NCBI RefSeq assembly: GCF_004022705.2
Contig: NZ_RZOY02000002.1
Location: forward strand, 535,758 to 599,757
Source: Mesorhizobium sp. M2D.F.Ca.ET.226.01.1.1
GTDB lineage: Bacteria > Pseudomonadota > Alphaproteobacteria > Rhizobiales > Rhizobiaceae
Length of the DNA stretch: 64,000 bases
Direction: 5' to 3'
In this document: positions 16,360-25,775 of the stretch, piece after piece
Numbering within the stretch: the stretch's first letter is position 1
Layout of the letters: each line of letters starts with the position of its first letter
Made by a program: the position numbers and the translations under genes
The notes under the pieces: model-generated
What the model was told of the DNA's origin: nothing
The model's input: only the letters and a program-made list of their open reading frames with translations
Databases searched by the model: none

Positions 16360-17511
16360 TCAGGCGCCGACGTAGCGGCGGTGAAAGCGCGCGCCGAGGC
16401 TGGTCAATATTTCGTAGCCGATGGTGCCGGCGTGGCCGGCCGCGTCGTCGACGCTTTGCGACGGGCCGATGAGCTCGACGAGATCGCCCTCGCCGAGCCG
16501 GCCTGCCGGAAGCGCCGAAATGTCGAGGATGATCGAATCCATCGACACGCGCCCGACGAAGGGCAGACGCGCGCCTTCGAACCAGGCGGCCGAAGCAGCG
16601 CGCCGGTGCCAGCCGTCGCCATAGCCTAGCGAAATGGTTGCCAGGCTGAGCGGCCCGCCCGCCTGATGGGCGTGGCCATAGCCGATGCCGGCGCCGGTGC
16701 CGACTTCCCGGATCTGGGCCACCTTGGCCTGCAGCCTTATCACCGGCAGCATCGGGTTGGGTTGGTCGGGCGTCGGATTGACGCCGTAGAGTGCTGCTCC
16801 CGGACGAGCCAAGTCATAGTGATAGGCCGGGCCGAGAAAGATGCCGGAAGAGTTGGCCAAGGAGGCAGGCGCCGCTGGCAGCATCTTGCGCAACCGTTCG
16901 AATTCGCGCCGCTGCTTCTCGTTTGCCGGCTGAAGCGGCTCGTCGGCGCGGGCGAGATGGCTCATCACGAAGCGGATGTCGATGCCATCGAAGGCGCCGG
17001 TCTCGCCCGCGACCGCCTCGACTTCCGCCGGCGCCATGCCGAGCCTGGCCATGCCGCTGTCGACCTGGATGGCGGCAGGCAGGCTGCGGCCCACGCCTCG
17101 CGCGGCCTGGCGCCAAGCCTTCAGCTGAACGGCGCTATTGATGACAGGGCAAAGTCCGGCCGCCACGGCTTCCGGTTCCGAACCCGGCGCCAGTCCGTTC
17201 AGCACGAAGATGTCCGGTCCGGGGCCGATCGCTTTGCGCAGCGCGATGCCCTCGCCGAGCAGCGCGACGAAGAAGATGTCGCAGCCCTCTTTCGCCAGCG
17301 CCGAGGCCACTTGCGCAGCACCAAGCCCATAGCCGTCGGCCTTGAGCACGCCGGCGCAGCGCACGCCTTTCAGCCGTACCTTCAGCCGGCGATAGTTTTC
17401 GCGGATGGCACCAAGGTCGATTGTCAAGATCGCGCCGGCGGCCGCCTCGCTAACAGGCGAACCGCTGCCTACGTCTTTTGCCGGAAACCCGCGTCCGGTG
17501 TCGTCGTTCAT
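16360..17511 (-). CDS. alr: Alanine racemase (catabolic DadX type by context)
   Basis: A PLP enzyme that interconverts L- and D-alanine. From ATG 17511 it has 383 residues. The PLP lysine is Lys57 in GVLKADGYGLG. The C-terminal domain has the second-base region GIGYGHAHQ and SLGYGDGWHR. An in-frame start at 17568 would add 19 residues with no family support. It is immediately upstream of dadA and probably supplies it with D-alanine. It may also supply D-alanine for peptidoglycan if no other alr exists in the genome. Confidence 0.93.
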   Translation of the reverse strand: MNDDTGRGFPAKDVGSGSPVSEAAAGAILTIDLGAIRENYRRLKVRLKGVRCAGVLKADGYGLGAAQVASALAKEGCDIFFVALLGEGIALRKAIGPGPDIFVLNGLAPGSEPEAVAAGLCPVINSAVQLKAWRQAARGVGRSLPAAIQVDSGMARLGMAPAEVEAVAGETGAFDGIDIRFVMSHLARADEPLQPANEKQRREFERLRKMLPAAPASLANSSGIFLGPAYHYDLARPGAALYGVNPTPDQPNPMLPVIRLQAKVAQIREVGTGAGIGYGHAHQAGGPLSLATISLGYGDGWHRRAASAAWFEGARLPFVGRVSMDSIILDISALPAGRLGEGDLVELIGPSQSVDDAAGHAGTIGYEILTSLGARFHRRYVGA

Positions 17512-17586
17512 GGCGACCCCCGCTTGTTTATGTCGCCAATCAATACGGCCACGAGGCCGCCGCGACAACCGGCAGGGACTGGTTCG

Positions 17587-18102
17587 TCAGGGAGCCAGGT
17601 GCTGGAATGCCGCCACCACCTGCTCATAGACCTTGCGTTTGAATGGCACGATCAGTTCGGGCAGCTCGCGCATCGGCCGCCAGGCCCATTCATCGAATTC
17701 GGCGGTATGACCGCCGGGCGGCGGGTTGATCGCGATCTCGCTTTCGTCGCCCTCGAAACGGTAGGCGAACCATTTCTGCGTCTGGCCGCGATAGCGGCCC
17801 TTGAAGGCGACGCCGACCAGATGCGGCGGCAGATCATAGTTGATCCAATGCGGCGCCTCGGCAAGCAGCGTCACGCCGCGCATGCCGGTTTCCTCGTAGA
17901 GCTCACGCCCCGCGGCCTCGATCGGCTCCTCGCCTTTGTCGATGCCGCCTTGCGGCATCTGCCAGAGCTGCGTCGTGCCGGCAAACTCGCTGTCCGGCTC
18001 GGCGATGCGGTGGCCGACCCAGACCAGGCCTGCTCTGTTGAGGATCATCAGCCCGACGCAGGGACGGTAAGGCAGCGTTTCGGGATCGATCGTCTTGGCC
18101 AT
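17587..18102 (-). CDS. rppH: RNA 5'-pyrophosphohydrolase RppH (Nudix)
   Basis: It removes pyrophosphate from 5'-triphosphorylated RNA to start mRNA decay. The 171-residue protein has a full Nudix box: [20 protein letters not shown] then TGM. The family N-terminus is [20 protein letters not shown]. In Rhizobiales rppH follows the ctpA/YibQ group, as here, and it was earlier often annotated as diadenosine polyphosphate hydrolase. It starts at ATG 18102, 51 bp after the stop of the YibQ-like gene. Confidence 0.95.
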   Translation of the reverse strand: MAKTIDPETLPYRPCVGLMILNRAGLVWVGHRIAEPDSEFAGTTQLWQMPQGGIDKGEEPIEAAGRELYEETGMRGVTLLAEAPHWINYDLPPHLVGVAFKGRYRGQTQKWFAYRFEGDESEIAINPPPGGHTAEFDEWAWRPMRELPELIVPFKRKVYEQVVAAFQHLAP

Positions 18103-18153
18103 GTGTCAGTGTTCCAGCGGTCTTGAGGATTGACTGCGGCGAGAAGGGCAGCG

Positions 18154-19347
18154 TTAGCCCTTTTGCGGGTCGATGGCCACCGCCGAGATCGGCACGATCT
18201 CGATGCCGCGCTTCTTCGCTTCGGCGATCCAGGACGTCACCGTGTCGACGGTGATGTCGAAGGCCGAGCCGATGCCGACCGCGCTGCCCTTGGCGCGCGC
18301 CGTCGCTTCCAGGCTGTCCAGCTTCTTCAGGATCTCGCCGCGATCCTGCACCGCGTCGATCGCCGTGTCGCCGGCGACGAACGGCACGCCGTCCTTCAGC
18401 GCCAGGTCAGGCGCGACGCTGCGCGAGGATGAGCCGTCATCGACATAGGCAAGTCCGCGCTTGCCGAGCTCGGCCATGAACGGCTCCATCGCCGAGGCAT
18501 CGGCCGAGAAGCGCGCGCCCATATAGTTCATGACCCCGGTATAGTTGGTCGTGCGCGACAGCGCCCAGTGCAGGCTTTTCAGATTCTCGTCAGGGCTGGC
18601 CGACACCGTCAGCGTGTTACGGCCGGGATTGACGTTCGGATAGTCGAACGGCTCGAGCGGCACCTGCATGACGATCTCATGCCCGCTCTGCCTCGCCGCC
18701 TGCATCCAGCGGCCGATGCTGTTGCCCTGCGGCGCGAACCCCAGCGTCACTTCGGCCGGCAGCTTGGTGATCGCGGCCTGCGTGCCGGTCTGCGAGACGG
18801 CGAGCCCGCCGATGACGATTGCCACCCGTGCGCCGCGCGCGCCCGACCATGGCCGCGCATAGACGTCGAAGGGCCGCCTGCCGTCGGCCGAGCGCACCGG
18901 CAGCGGACCCGTCTCGCTGGTCTCGATTAGCGCCCTGTCCGGGATGTGGGCGACCTTGAGGTTCTGGCCGAGCGTCGACGGATCGCGGATAACGATCGCC
19001 GCCTTCGGCGGACTGTCGCCCTCTTCGGTCTGGACATGGATGATCTGCGGCCCGCCGCTCTTCATCGGCGTGCTTGCCTGCGGCGCGGCGGCCGCAACCG
19101 GGCCAGGCGCCGGCGCTGGTGCCGCCGCAGCAGCAGGCGCCGCGGTCACCTTCGGTGTCGAGACGGCCACTTCTTGCGGCTTGCGGAACGGTTTTTCACG
19201 CAGCGCGATCGCGCCGGAGACGCCGATCACGCCAAGCACGGCCAGCACCGCGACGAGAGAGCCGGAACCGATGCCGCGCGAGGCAGGCCGCTTGGGCTGG
19301 AGCGACTGTCCGAGCGGGCGTTCAATGTCCTTGCCGATGTGAGCCAA
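18154..19347 (-). CDS. Divergent polysaccharide deacetylase family protein (YibQ-like)
   Basis: A 397-residue membrane-anchored protein. One N-terminal transmembrane segment (SLVAVLAVLGVIGVSGAIAL) is followed by an Ala/Pro-rich linker (residues ~65-95) and a C-terminal NodB-like barrel of the divergent type. Motifs there are VAIVIGGLAVSQTGT, EIVMQVPLEPFDYPN and YVDDGSSSRSVA. The start is TTG at 19347 with GGGA upstream, and no in-frame ATG precedes the membrane segment. It sits between ctpA and rppH, an arrangement usual in this order. The role in the envelope is unknown, and deacetylase activity has not generally been shown for this branch. Confidence 0.85.
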   Translation of the reverse strand: MAHIGKDIERPLGQSLQPKRPASRGIGSGSLVAVLAVLGVIGVSGAIALREKPFRKPQEVAVSTPKVTAAPAAAAAPAPAPGPVAAAAPQASTPMKSGGPQIIHVQTEEGDSPPKAAIVIRDPSTLGQNLKVAHIPDRALIETSETGPLPVRSADGRRPFDVYARPWSGARGARVAIVIGGLAVSQTGTQAAITKLPAEVTLGFAPQGNSIGRWMQAARQSGHEIVMQVPLEPFDYPNVNPGRNTLTVSASPDENLKSLHWALSRTTNYTGVMNYMGARFSADASAMEPFMAELGKRGLAYVDDGSSSRSVAPDLALKDGVPFVAGDTAIDAVQDRGEILKKLDSLEATARAKGSAVGIGSAFDITVDTVTSWIAEAKKRGIEIVPISAVAIDPQKG

Positions 19348-19540
19348 CTTATGTTCCCAGCACGCCGCTTGAAGTGAATGTCACGCTTTACGTGAAATCC
19401 TGCGCAATCCTCGGCGCGATACCCCAGACGCGTGGCGCCCCAAGCTTAGTCCCCGAATCAAACTGCCGGAACCTCGCGGTCCCGGCAGCATTGCACTGCT
19501 TCGCTCGGCCGGCCAGAGCTTTGCCCCGGCCGTGACGGCC

Positions 19541-20872
19541 TTACTGGTTCAGCACGGCCTTGTCCGGGTTCGGCGGGAAGGCCGGATCGGTCTTCTCGCC
19601 ACGCAGCAGCTTCTCCGCGTAGATCAGCTGCAGGTCGTCCTTCGGATCCGGCGGCACATAGGCGGCCGAGCCCGAGCCGGTGGCGCTCTCATCGGCGCCC
19701 TTGATGTGGCCCTTGAGGTCGGATTCGCCGCGCGTCAGGTCACGGCCCTGCAGGTCCGGCGGCAGCGGCTGGTCGACCTTGATGTCGGGCGTGATGCCCT
19801 TGCCCTGGATCGATTTGCCCGAAGGCGTGTAATAGAGCGCGGTCGTCAGCCTCAGCGCGCCATTCTCGCCGAGCGGGATGATGGTCTGCACCGAGCCCTT
19901 GCCGAAGGACTGCGTGCCGACCACCGTGACGCGGCGCAGGTCCTGCAGCGCGCCGGCGACGATTTCCGAGGCGCTCGCCGAACCGCCATTGACCAGCACG
20001 ATCATCGGCTTGCCGTTGATGTCGTCGACCTGCTTCGGCTTGGCGTCGAAGCGGGTGACGTCCTTCGGATCGCGGCCGCGGGTCGAGACGATCTCGCCGC
20101 GCTTGAGGAAGGCATCCGACACGCTGACCGCCTGGTCGAGCAGGCCGCCCGGATTGAGGCGCAGGTCGAGCACATAGCCCTTCAGCTTGTCGTTCGGCAC
20201 CTGCTTCTTGATGTTCTCGATGGCGTTCTCGAGATCGTCATAGGTCTTTTCGGTAAAGGAGGTGATCTTCATGTAGCCGATGTCGTTCTCGACCCGGTAC
20301 TTCACCGCCTTGACCTTGATGATGTCGCGCACCACCGTCAGCTCGATCGGCTTGTCGGCGCCCTGGCGCAGGATCGTGAGCTTGATCGGCGTGTTGACCG
20401 GGCCGCGCATCTTTTCGACCGCGTCGTTGAGGGTCAGGCCGCGAACCTCCTCGCCGTCGATCTTGGCGATGTAGTCGCCGGCAAGCACTCCCGCCTTGGC
20501 GGCCGGCGTGTCGTCGATCGGCGTGATCACCTTGACCAGGTCGTTCTCCATGGTGACCTCGATGCCGAGGCCGCCGAACTCGCCCTTGGTCTGCACGCGC
20601 ATATCCTGCGCCTGCTCGGCATTCATGTAGGAGGAGTGCGGGTCGAGCGAGGACAACATGCCGTTGATGGCGTTCTCGACCAGCGACTTGTCGTCCGGCG
20701 GCGTCACATAGTTGGCGCGCACGCGCTCGAAGATGTCGCCGAAGATCGCCAGCTGCTTGTAGGTTTCCGAACCTGCAGCGTTCGCCGCCGAACCCGGTGC
20801 GCCGTAGACCAGGCTCATTGCCGATGCGCCCATCAGCGCGCCGGCAAACAGAAGCGACAGTTTCCGCATCAT
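19541..20872 (-). CDS. ctpA: C-terminal processing peptidase CtpA (S41)
   Basis: A periplasmic serine protease that trims C-termini of envelope proteins, often acting on peptidoglycan hydrolases. From ATG 20872 (AAGGA upstream) it has 443 residues: signal/anchor sequence (KLSLLFAGALMGASAMSLVYG), a PDZ domain (GLGIEVTMENDLVKVITPI) and the S41 core. The catalytic Ser is in NGGSASASEIVAGAL and the Lys in TQSFGKGSVQTI. The start overlaps the envC stop (TGAAATGATG), so the two are coupled. The C-terminal tail is charged and low in complexity. Confidence 0.94.
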   Translation of the reverse strand: MMRKLSLLFAGALMGASAMSLVYGAPGSAANAAGSETYKQLAIFGDIFERVRANYVTPPDDKSLVENAINGMLSSLDPHSSYMNAEQAQDMRVQTKGEFGGLGIEVTMENDLVKVITPIDDTPAAKAGVLAGDYIAKIDGEEVRGLTLNDAVEKMRGPVNTPIKLTILRQGADKPIELTVVRDIIKVKAVKYRVENDIGYMKITSFTEKTYDDLENAIENIKKQVPNDKLKGYVLDLRLNPGGLLDQAVSVSDAFLKRGEIVSTRGRDPKDVTRFDAKPKQVDDINGKPMIVLVNGGSASASEIVAGALQDLRRVTVVGTQSFGKGSVQTIIPLGENGALRLTTALYYTPSGKSIQGKGITPDIKVDQPLPPDLQGRDLTRGESDLKGHIKGADESATGSGSAAYVPPDPKDDLQLIYAEKLLRGEKTDPAFPPNPDKAVLNQ

Positions 20873-20873
20873 T

Positions 20874-22208
20874 TCACGTCCTTCCAGAGAATCGATTCGC
20901 CCACCATGGGGCCGGATCGACGGGTTTTCCATCCTTGCGGAACTCGACATAGAGTTCCGACGTCGAACTTTCATTCCGCGAGGCCGAGGTGCTTGCCACC
21001 CGGGCCTCTCCCATCGCGCCGATCGGCTCTCCTGCGAGCACCGACTGTCCGGTCGCGACGCTGATTCTGCTCATCCCAGCCAGAACGACATGATACCCGT
21101 CGCCCGCATTGAGGATCAAGAGTTGACCATAGGAGCGAAACGGCCCCGCATAAAGCACGTTTCCATCCGCCGGCGCGGTGACGATGGCCCCCGATTGTGT
21201 CGCAACCATGTCGCCCTGCATCGCCGCGCCACTGCCGTCGTCGGTGCCGAAACGCCGCTTGATCTTGCCGATGACCGGCAGCGCGATCTGGCCTTGCAGT
21301 GCCGAAAACGGCGCCGACCCCGTGAGGCGGTTGGCCTCCGGCACCGGCAACGCGGCGAGCTCGGTCGTCGAGGCCGTCGTGTCGCTGTCGGTCGATTTCC
21401 GTTCGCCGGCCTTGGCCTGGTCCTGCGCCTTGCGCGCCTTGTCGGCTTCGAGCGAGGCGATCAGGTCCTTGAGGCTGCTCGCTTTCGCGGCCAGTTCCTG
21501 CGAATGCCGTTGCTCGGCCGCGATCGCCGTTTGGGTATCGGCCTGCAGCTTCTTCTTGGCCTCGAGCAGCATGGTGAGCCGCTTCTTTTCCGCCGTCTGG
21601 TCGGTGACGGCGGCGGTGAGTCGTGCCCGTTCCGCCTCGATCGAGGCCGTCACGCGGGTCTGTTCCTTGAGATCGGCCATCAGCCGGTCGGTCTGCTGGC
21701 GCAGTTCCGGCACAACCGCGCCGAGAAGGATGGCGCTGCGCACCGACGACAGCGCATCCTCGGGCTTGACCAGGATCGCCGGCGGCGGATTGAGCCCCAT
21801 GCGCTGCAGCGCGCCCAACACTTCGGCCAGCACGTCGCGCCGCGCCATGAGCGAGGCGCGCAGCTTGGTTTCCTCGGCCTTCAACCCTTCGAGCTTGGCG
21901 CCGATATCCTCGATGTCCTGGCCGAGCTTCTGTTCCGTCATCGCCGATTGGATGAGCGCCGCGGTGATCGAGGCATAATCCTTGCGCACCGAGGCGATTT
22001 CGGCGGCGAGCTTGGCCAGCCGTTCCGACGACAGCGTGATTTCCTTGGACACCTGCTCGTATTCGGCCCGGCTCTGATCCGGATCGGGCGCCAGGTCGAG
22101 CGAATTTTCGGCCGCCCGGACCGGCCCGAGCGCGATCGCGGCGGCGACAAGGGTCAAGCCGCAGCGGCTGCGCCAGGCGCGCATAATCGGGTACCAGCCC
22201 TCAGACAT
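20874..22208 (-). CDS. envC: Murein hydrolase activator EnvC-like protein
   Basis: A 444-residue exported protein: signal peptide, long coiled coil (about residues 40-270, with runs such as SERLAKLAAEIASVRKDY) and a C-terminal LytM/M23 domain. The M23 metal ligands are not conserved: QGDMVATQ and GYHVVLAGM replace the usual HxxxD and HxH patterns. This fits a non-catalytic activator of amidases rather than an endopeptidase. It starts at ATG 22208 with AGAGG upstream and is coupled to ctpA downstream. Confidence 0.9.
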   Translation of the reverse strand: MSEGWYPIMRAWRSRCGLTLVAAAIALGPVRAAENSLDLAPDPDQSRAEYEQVSKEITLSSERLAKLAAEIASVRKDYASITAALIQSAMTEQKLGQDIEDIGAKLEGLKAEETKLRASLMARRDVLAEVLGALQRMGLNPPPAILVKPEDALSSVRSAILLGAVVPELRQQTDRLMADLKEQTRVTASIEAERARLTAAVTDQTAEKKRLTMLLEAKKKLQADTQTAIAAEQRHSQELAAKASSLKDLIASLEADKARKAQDQAKAGERKSTDSDTTASTTELAALPVPEANRLTGSAPFSALQGQIALPVIGKIKRRFGTDDGSGAAMQGDMVATQSGAIVTAPADGNVLYAGPFRSYGQLLILNAGDGYHVVLAGMSRISVATGQSVLAGEPIGAMGEARVASTSASRNESSTSELYVEFRKDGKPVDPAPWWANRFSGRT

Positions 22209-22352
22209 CAGGCCTCTAACCTATCCGCCGCTTCGTTAACGAACCATCAACCATGTTAGAAACGCCCTACTCCAGCAGTGATGTTCAGCCTTTGAGGCGA
22301 AAATCCGAGCCGGGATAAGCAATCCCCAGCTTTTGGAGATGGCAAGCGCCAT

Positions 22353-22835
22353 TCACGAGCGATGATAGGGGTGCCCGGAGAGAATGGTCGCGACCCGATA
22401 AAGCTGCTCGCCCAGCATCACCCGCACCAACTGGTGCGGCCAGGTCAGCGCCCCGAAGGACAGCACAAGGTCAGCCTGCTCGCGCAACGATTTGTCATGG
22501 CCGTCGGCGCCGCCGATGGCGACGACCAGCGCCTTGCGGCCGCCGTCGCGCAACTGGCCGATGCGGGCGGCGAGATCCTCCGAGGAAGGCGACTTGCCGC
22601 GTTCGTCGAGCAGGACGAGGACAGCGCCCGCCTGCAACTGGGCCTGCAGCTTCTGGGCTTCCTCGCGGCGGCGCTCGTCGGCGCTCTGTCCGCGGCTTTC
22701 GGGGATTTCGACGATGCCGGCAAATTCCAGCCCGACCGCGGGCCCGCTCTTGGCGAAGCGCTCGAAATAGCGGTCGGCGAGTTCTCTCTCGGGGCCGGTC
22801 TTCATCCGGCCCACGGCATGAACGGTGATCTTCAT
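22353..22835 (-). CDS. rlmH: 23S rRNA (pseudouridine1915-N3)-methyltransferase RlmH
   Basis: A 160-residue SPOUT-class methyltransferase that modifies helix 69 of 23S rRNA. The knot region is intact: VLLDERGKSPSSEDLAARIG, VVAIGGADGHD and LSFGALTWPHQLVRVMLGEQ. The start MKITVHAVGRMK is typical. It lies downstream of rsfS, as in most Alphaproteobacteria. Confidence 0.96.
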   Translation of the reverse strand: MKITVHAVGRMKTGPERELADRYFERFAKSGPAVGLEFAGIVEIPESRGQSADERRREEAQKLQAQLQAGAVLVLLDERGKSPSSEDLAARIGQLRDGGRKALVVAIGGADGHDKSLREQADLVLSFGALTWPHQLVRVMLGEQLYRVATILSGHPYHRS

Positions 22836-22897
22836 CCTCGCCCCGGCGAGCTTGTTTCAGCGCATACCGTGACGGTTCACGGCAGGCGGATCAAGGC

Positions 22898-23275
22898 TCA
22901 GTGCAAGGTCTCTTCCTCGAGGTCCGGCGCCTGCCACATCTTTTCGAGATTGTAGAATTCGCGGACTTCGGGGCGGAAGACATGGACGATGATGTCGCCA
23001 GAATCGATCAGGACCCAGTCGGCGCTGGCCAGCCCCTCGACCCGCGCATTGCCGAGACCGGCATCCTTCAGCGCCTTGAGGAGATGATCGGCGACAGCCG
23101 AGACATGACGGTGCGATCGGCCCGAGGCGATGACCATATAGTCGCCGAGGCTCGATTTTCCCTGGATGTCGATTGAGACGATGTTTTCGGCCTTGGAGTC
23201 TTCCAGACTGGCAAGGACTGTGTCGATGGCGAGGGACGCGGCGGCGTTGCCGCTGATCCCGGCCGGCGAAGGCAT
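22898..23275 (-). CDS. rsfS: Ribosomal silencing factor RsfS
   Basis: It binds L14 on the large subunit and blocks subunit joining in starvation. The family core is clear: IDIQGKSSLGDYMVIASGRS, HLLKALKDAG, EGLASADWVLIDSGDIIVHV and REFYNLEKMW. I prefer ATG at 23275, which has GAAGG upstream. The frame stays open to a GTG at 23365, which would add 30 residues but lacks a ribosome-binding site. nadD, its usual upstream neighbour, is separated from it here by an MscS and an MFS gene. Confidence 0.9.
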   Translation of the reverse strand: MPSPAGISGNAAASLAIDTVLASLEDSKAENIVSIDIQGKSSLGDYMVIASGRSHRHVSAVADHLLKALKDAGLGNARVEGLASADWVLIDSGDIIVHVFRPEVREFYNLEKMWQAPDLEEETLH

Positions 23276-23517
23276 GACGTCAGCCTTCTTCCGCAGTGCT
23301 GTTCTCAGTGTGTTTCCTTTCCCAACAAGAACAACCAAATCACCATGCAAATCAGGTGACACCACTTAGATAGGCAGAGTTCCATTGCAGTTTCAAGACG
23401 AGAGCCCTTCGGCTGTACCGCGCATTGGTCCGGATCACTGCGTTAGGAGGGTCTAAAAAGCAGGAACTGATCCCGGATGCGTGGGTTATCGGCTGACCGA
23501 TCAACGGGATCCCCGCC

Positions 23518-24369
23518 ATGCCAACCGACCCGCAAAGCGCCCTCATCACCATCCAGGCCGGACTCGCGCAGCTCTCTACGCTGATCGTTTCCTATTCCTT
23601 CTCGGCCATCGGCGCTGTTATTCTGCTGGTTGTCGGCTATCTCGTCGCCGGCCTGGCCGAACGCTCGATCTATTCCGGCCTCGGTCATATCCACGGTTTC
23701 GACGAGACCTTGCGGCACTTTTTCTCGCAGGTCGTGCGCTACGCCATCCTGATCCTTGTCGTCATCATGGTGCTCGGCCAATTCGGCGTGCAGACGGCCT
23801 CCATCATCGCGGCGATAGGGGCCGCCGGCCTGGCCATCGGGCTAGCCTTGCAAGGCACGCTGCAGAACATCGCCGCCGGCATCATGCTTCTGGCGCTACG
23901 GCCTTTCCGCATCGGTGAAAATGTCGAGGTCGGCTCGATTGCCGGCATCGTCGAAGAGATCGGCCTGTTCGCTACCAAGCTGCGCAATGCCGAAGGCGTC
24001 TACATACTGGCGCCTAACTCCACCCTGTGGAACCAGCCGGTGCGCAACTTCACCCGCAACGGCGTGCGCCGCACGGACGTCACCTTGAGCAACGGCTCGT
24101 GGAACGACATCGACCGCGGGCAGAAGACGCTGCTTGCTATTGCCGGCGCGGAAAAGCGGATCCGGCGCGAACCGGCGCCGATCGCCTTCATCGCGAGTCT
24201 CGGCGACTCGACGGTTTCACTCACCTTGCGCTACTGGACTTCCGCCGCCGACTATTTCTCCACCCAGATCGACACGACCAAGCGCGCCAAACAGGCTTTC
24301 GACAGCGAAGGCATCTCGATCCCGCTGCCGCCGCCGGAAGTGCCGGCGCCGGAGGCACGTAAGCAGTAG
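23518..24369 (+). CDS. MscS family mechanosensitive channel
   Basis: A 283-residue inner-membrane channel for release from osmotic downshock. Three hydrophobic segments occupy residues ~18-120. The pore helix is GAAGLAIGLALQGTLQN, followed by the MscS beta domain (RPFRIGENVEVGSIAGIVEE). The size is close to E. coli MscS (286). It is on the opposite strand to the surrounding nadD-rsfS genes, convergent with the MFS gene (19-bp gap), so it was probably inserted between them. Confidence 0.93.
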   Translation: MPTDPQSALITIQAGLAQLSTLIVSYSFSAIGAVILLVVGYLVAGLAERSIYSGLGHIHGFDETLRHFFSQVVRYAILILVVIMVLGQFGVQTASIIAAIGAAGLAIGLALQGTLQNIAAGIMLLALRPFRIGENVEVGSIAGIVEEIGLFATKLRNAEGVYILAPNSTLWNQPVRNFTRNGVRRTDVTLSNGSWNDIDRGQKTLLAIAGAEKRIRREPAPIAFIASLGDSTVSLTLRYWTSAADYFSTQIDTTKRAKQAFDSEGISIPLPPPEVPAPEARKQ

Positions 24370-24388
24370 CTCGACCGGTGCTTCCCGA

Positions 24389-25675
24389 TCAGCGCTTGGT
24401 TGCCGTCTCGTCCGGCGAGAAGGCGAGCTCCACCGGCAAGGGCGTCTGCGCCGACATCGGCGCGAAACTGCCGCTTGTGGCCGCCGGTGTCGGCCGGCCC
24501 GCCGTCACGCGCCACAGCACGAACAGGCAGAAGGCCGAAGCAATGACGATGCCAACATAGATGAAGGTCGCGGTGCCGAAGACGGCGGAAAGCGCCGTCA
24601 CGATGCCTGGCACGATGAAGCCGGCCAGCGACCAGGCAAACAGCATCGAGCTCGACAGCGCCAGGAGCTCATCCTTGCCGGCGCGGTCTGCGGCATGCGC
24701 GCTGGACAGCGCATAGATCGATTCCGACGCGCCGTCCCAGATCAGATAGATCACCACCAGAGCCATCAGCGCGCCGCCGTCGAAGACGATGGCAAGCACG
24801 CTGGCGACGGTCGCGAGCGCCGCCGCGCCCGCCAGCACATAGCGCCGGTCGGTGCGGTCGGAAATCCAGCCGAGCGGGATCTGCAGGATCAGCGTGCCGA
24901 CCGGCATCGCCGACAACAGCAGCGCCACGTCCGCCTGGCTGTAGCCCTTGGCGGTGGCATGGATCGGCGCGAAGCCGGAAACGATCATCGACAGGCCGCC
25001 GACCGCCAGCATGCCGGTGACGCCGACCGGCGAGATGCGCCAGGCACGCCGCAGCGCGACGGAAGCAGCCTGCGGCGCCGGCGGCTGCGCAAGCCGCGTC
25101 ATGCCGACCGGCAGGATGGAGAGCGCGGTGAAGGTGATGCCGATCAGCGACGCGGCGGCCGTATGGATGTCGACCAGGGCGAGCGCGGCGTATCCCACGC
25201 CGAGCCCGGCAATATAGGCGACATAGAACACCGCCATCACCCGGCCGCGGATCGAATTCGGCAGGGCGTCGTTCAGCCAGCTCTGCGCGACGATGAACAG
25301 CCCGCAAATGGCGAAGCCGTAAAGCGCCCGCGCGGCGATCCACAAAAGCGGGATCGGCCCGGCGCCGATCGCCGCGTTGGAAAGCGCGATCAGCGCCGAA
25401 AGCACCATGAAGGCGCGGGCGTGTCCGACCCGCTTGACGAGCGGTCCGGTCAGGATGCAGCCGGCCAGCCCGCCGGCTGAAAGCCCGGTGACGATCAGCC
25501 CTGCCCAGGTCGGGTCGAAGCCATCGGCGCCGAGACGCACGGGAATATAGGCGAACATCAGTCCGTTGCCGATCGCGATCAGCGCCATCGACACAATGAC
25601 GCTGGCAATGGCGATCAGCGGCGCCGATTGCGCGACGCGTCCGGGATCGGTCGTGGTTTGGTTCTGCTGCAGCAT
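24389..25675 (-). CDS. MFS transporter
   Basis: A 428-residue major facilitator with twelve hydrophobic segments. Between helices 2 and 3 is GPLVKRVGHARAFMVLSAL, the usual loop, and the second half has a matching DRTDRRYVLAGAAAL. ATG 25675 is preferred to the TTG at 25705. The C-terminal ~45 residues are low in complexity. The substrate is unknown. The gene lies convergent with mscS and separates rsfS from nadD. Confidence 0.9.
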   Translation of the reverse strand: MLQQNQTTTDPGRVAQSAPLIAIASVIVSMALIAIGNGLMFAYIPVRLGADGFDPTWAGLIVTGLSAGGLAGCILTGPLVKRVGHARAFMVLSALIALSNAAIGAGPIPLLWIAARALYGFAICGLFIVAQSWLNDALPNSIRGRVMAVFYVAYIAGLGVGYAALALVDIHTAAASLIGITFTALSILPVGMTRLAQPPAPQAASVALRRAWRISPVGVTGMLAVGGLSMIVSGFAPIHATAKGYSQADVALLLSAMPVGTLILQIPLGWISDRTDRRYVLAGAAALATVASVLAIVFDGGALMALVVIYLIWDGASESIYALSSAHAADRAGKDELLALSSSMLFAWSLAGFIVPGIVTALSAVFGTATFIYVGIVIASAFCLFVLWRVTAGRPTPAATSGSFAPMSAQTPLPVELAFSPDETATKR

Positions 25676-25734
25676 GCCTGCGCAGCTTGGCTTACCGAAG
25701 AGCAAAAGGCCGCCGTAAAAGCGACATGGCGCGC

Positions 25735-25775
25735 CTTCCCTTCCCCCCTTGTGGGAGAAGGGAGAATCAGCGCTC
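25735..25775. repeat. GC-rich palindromic repeat (degenerate copy)
   Basis: CCCTTCCCCCC and GGGAGAAGGG flank TTGT, related to the palindromes at 6010, 26416 and 31213. It lies between the 3' end of nadD and the 5' end of the MFS gene and could form an mRNA hairpin after nadD. Confidence 0.5.
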
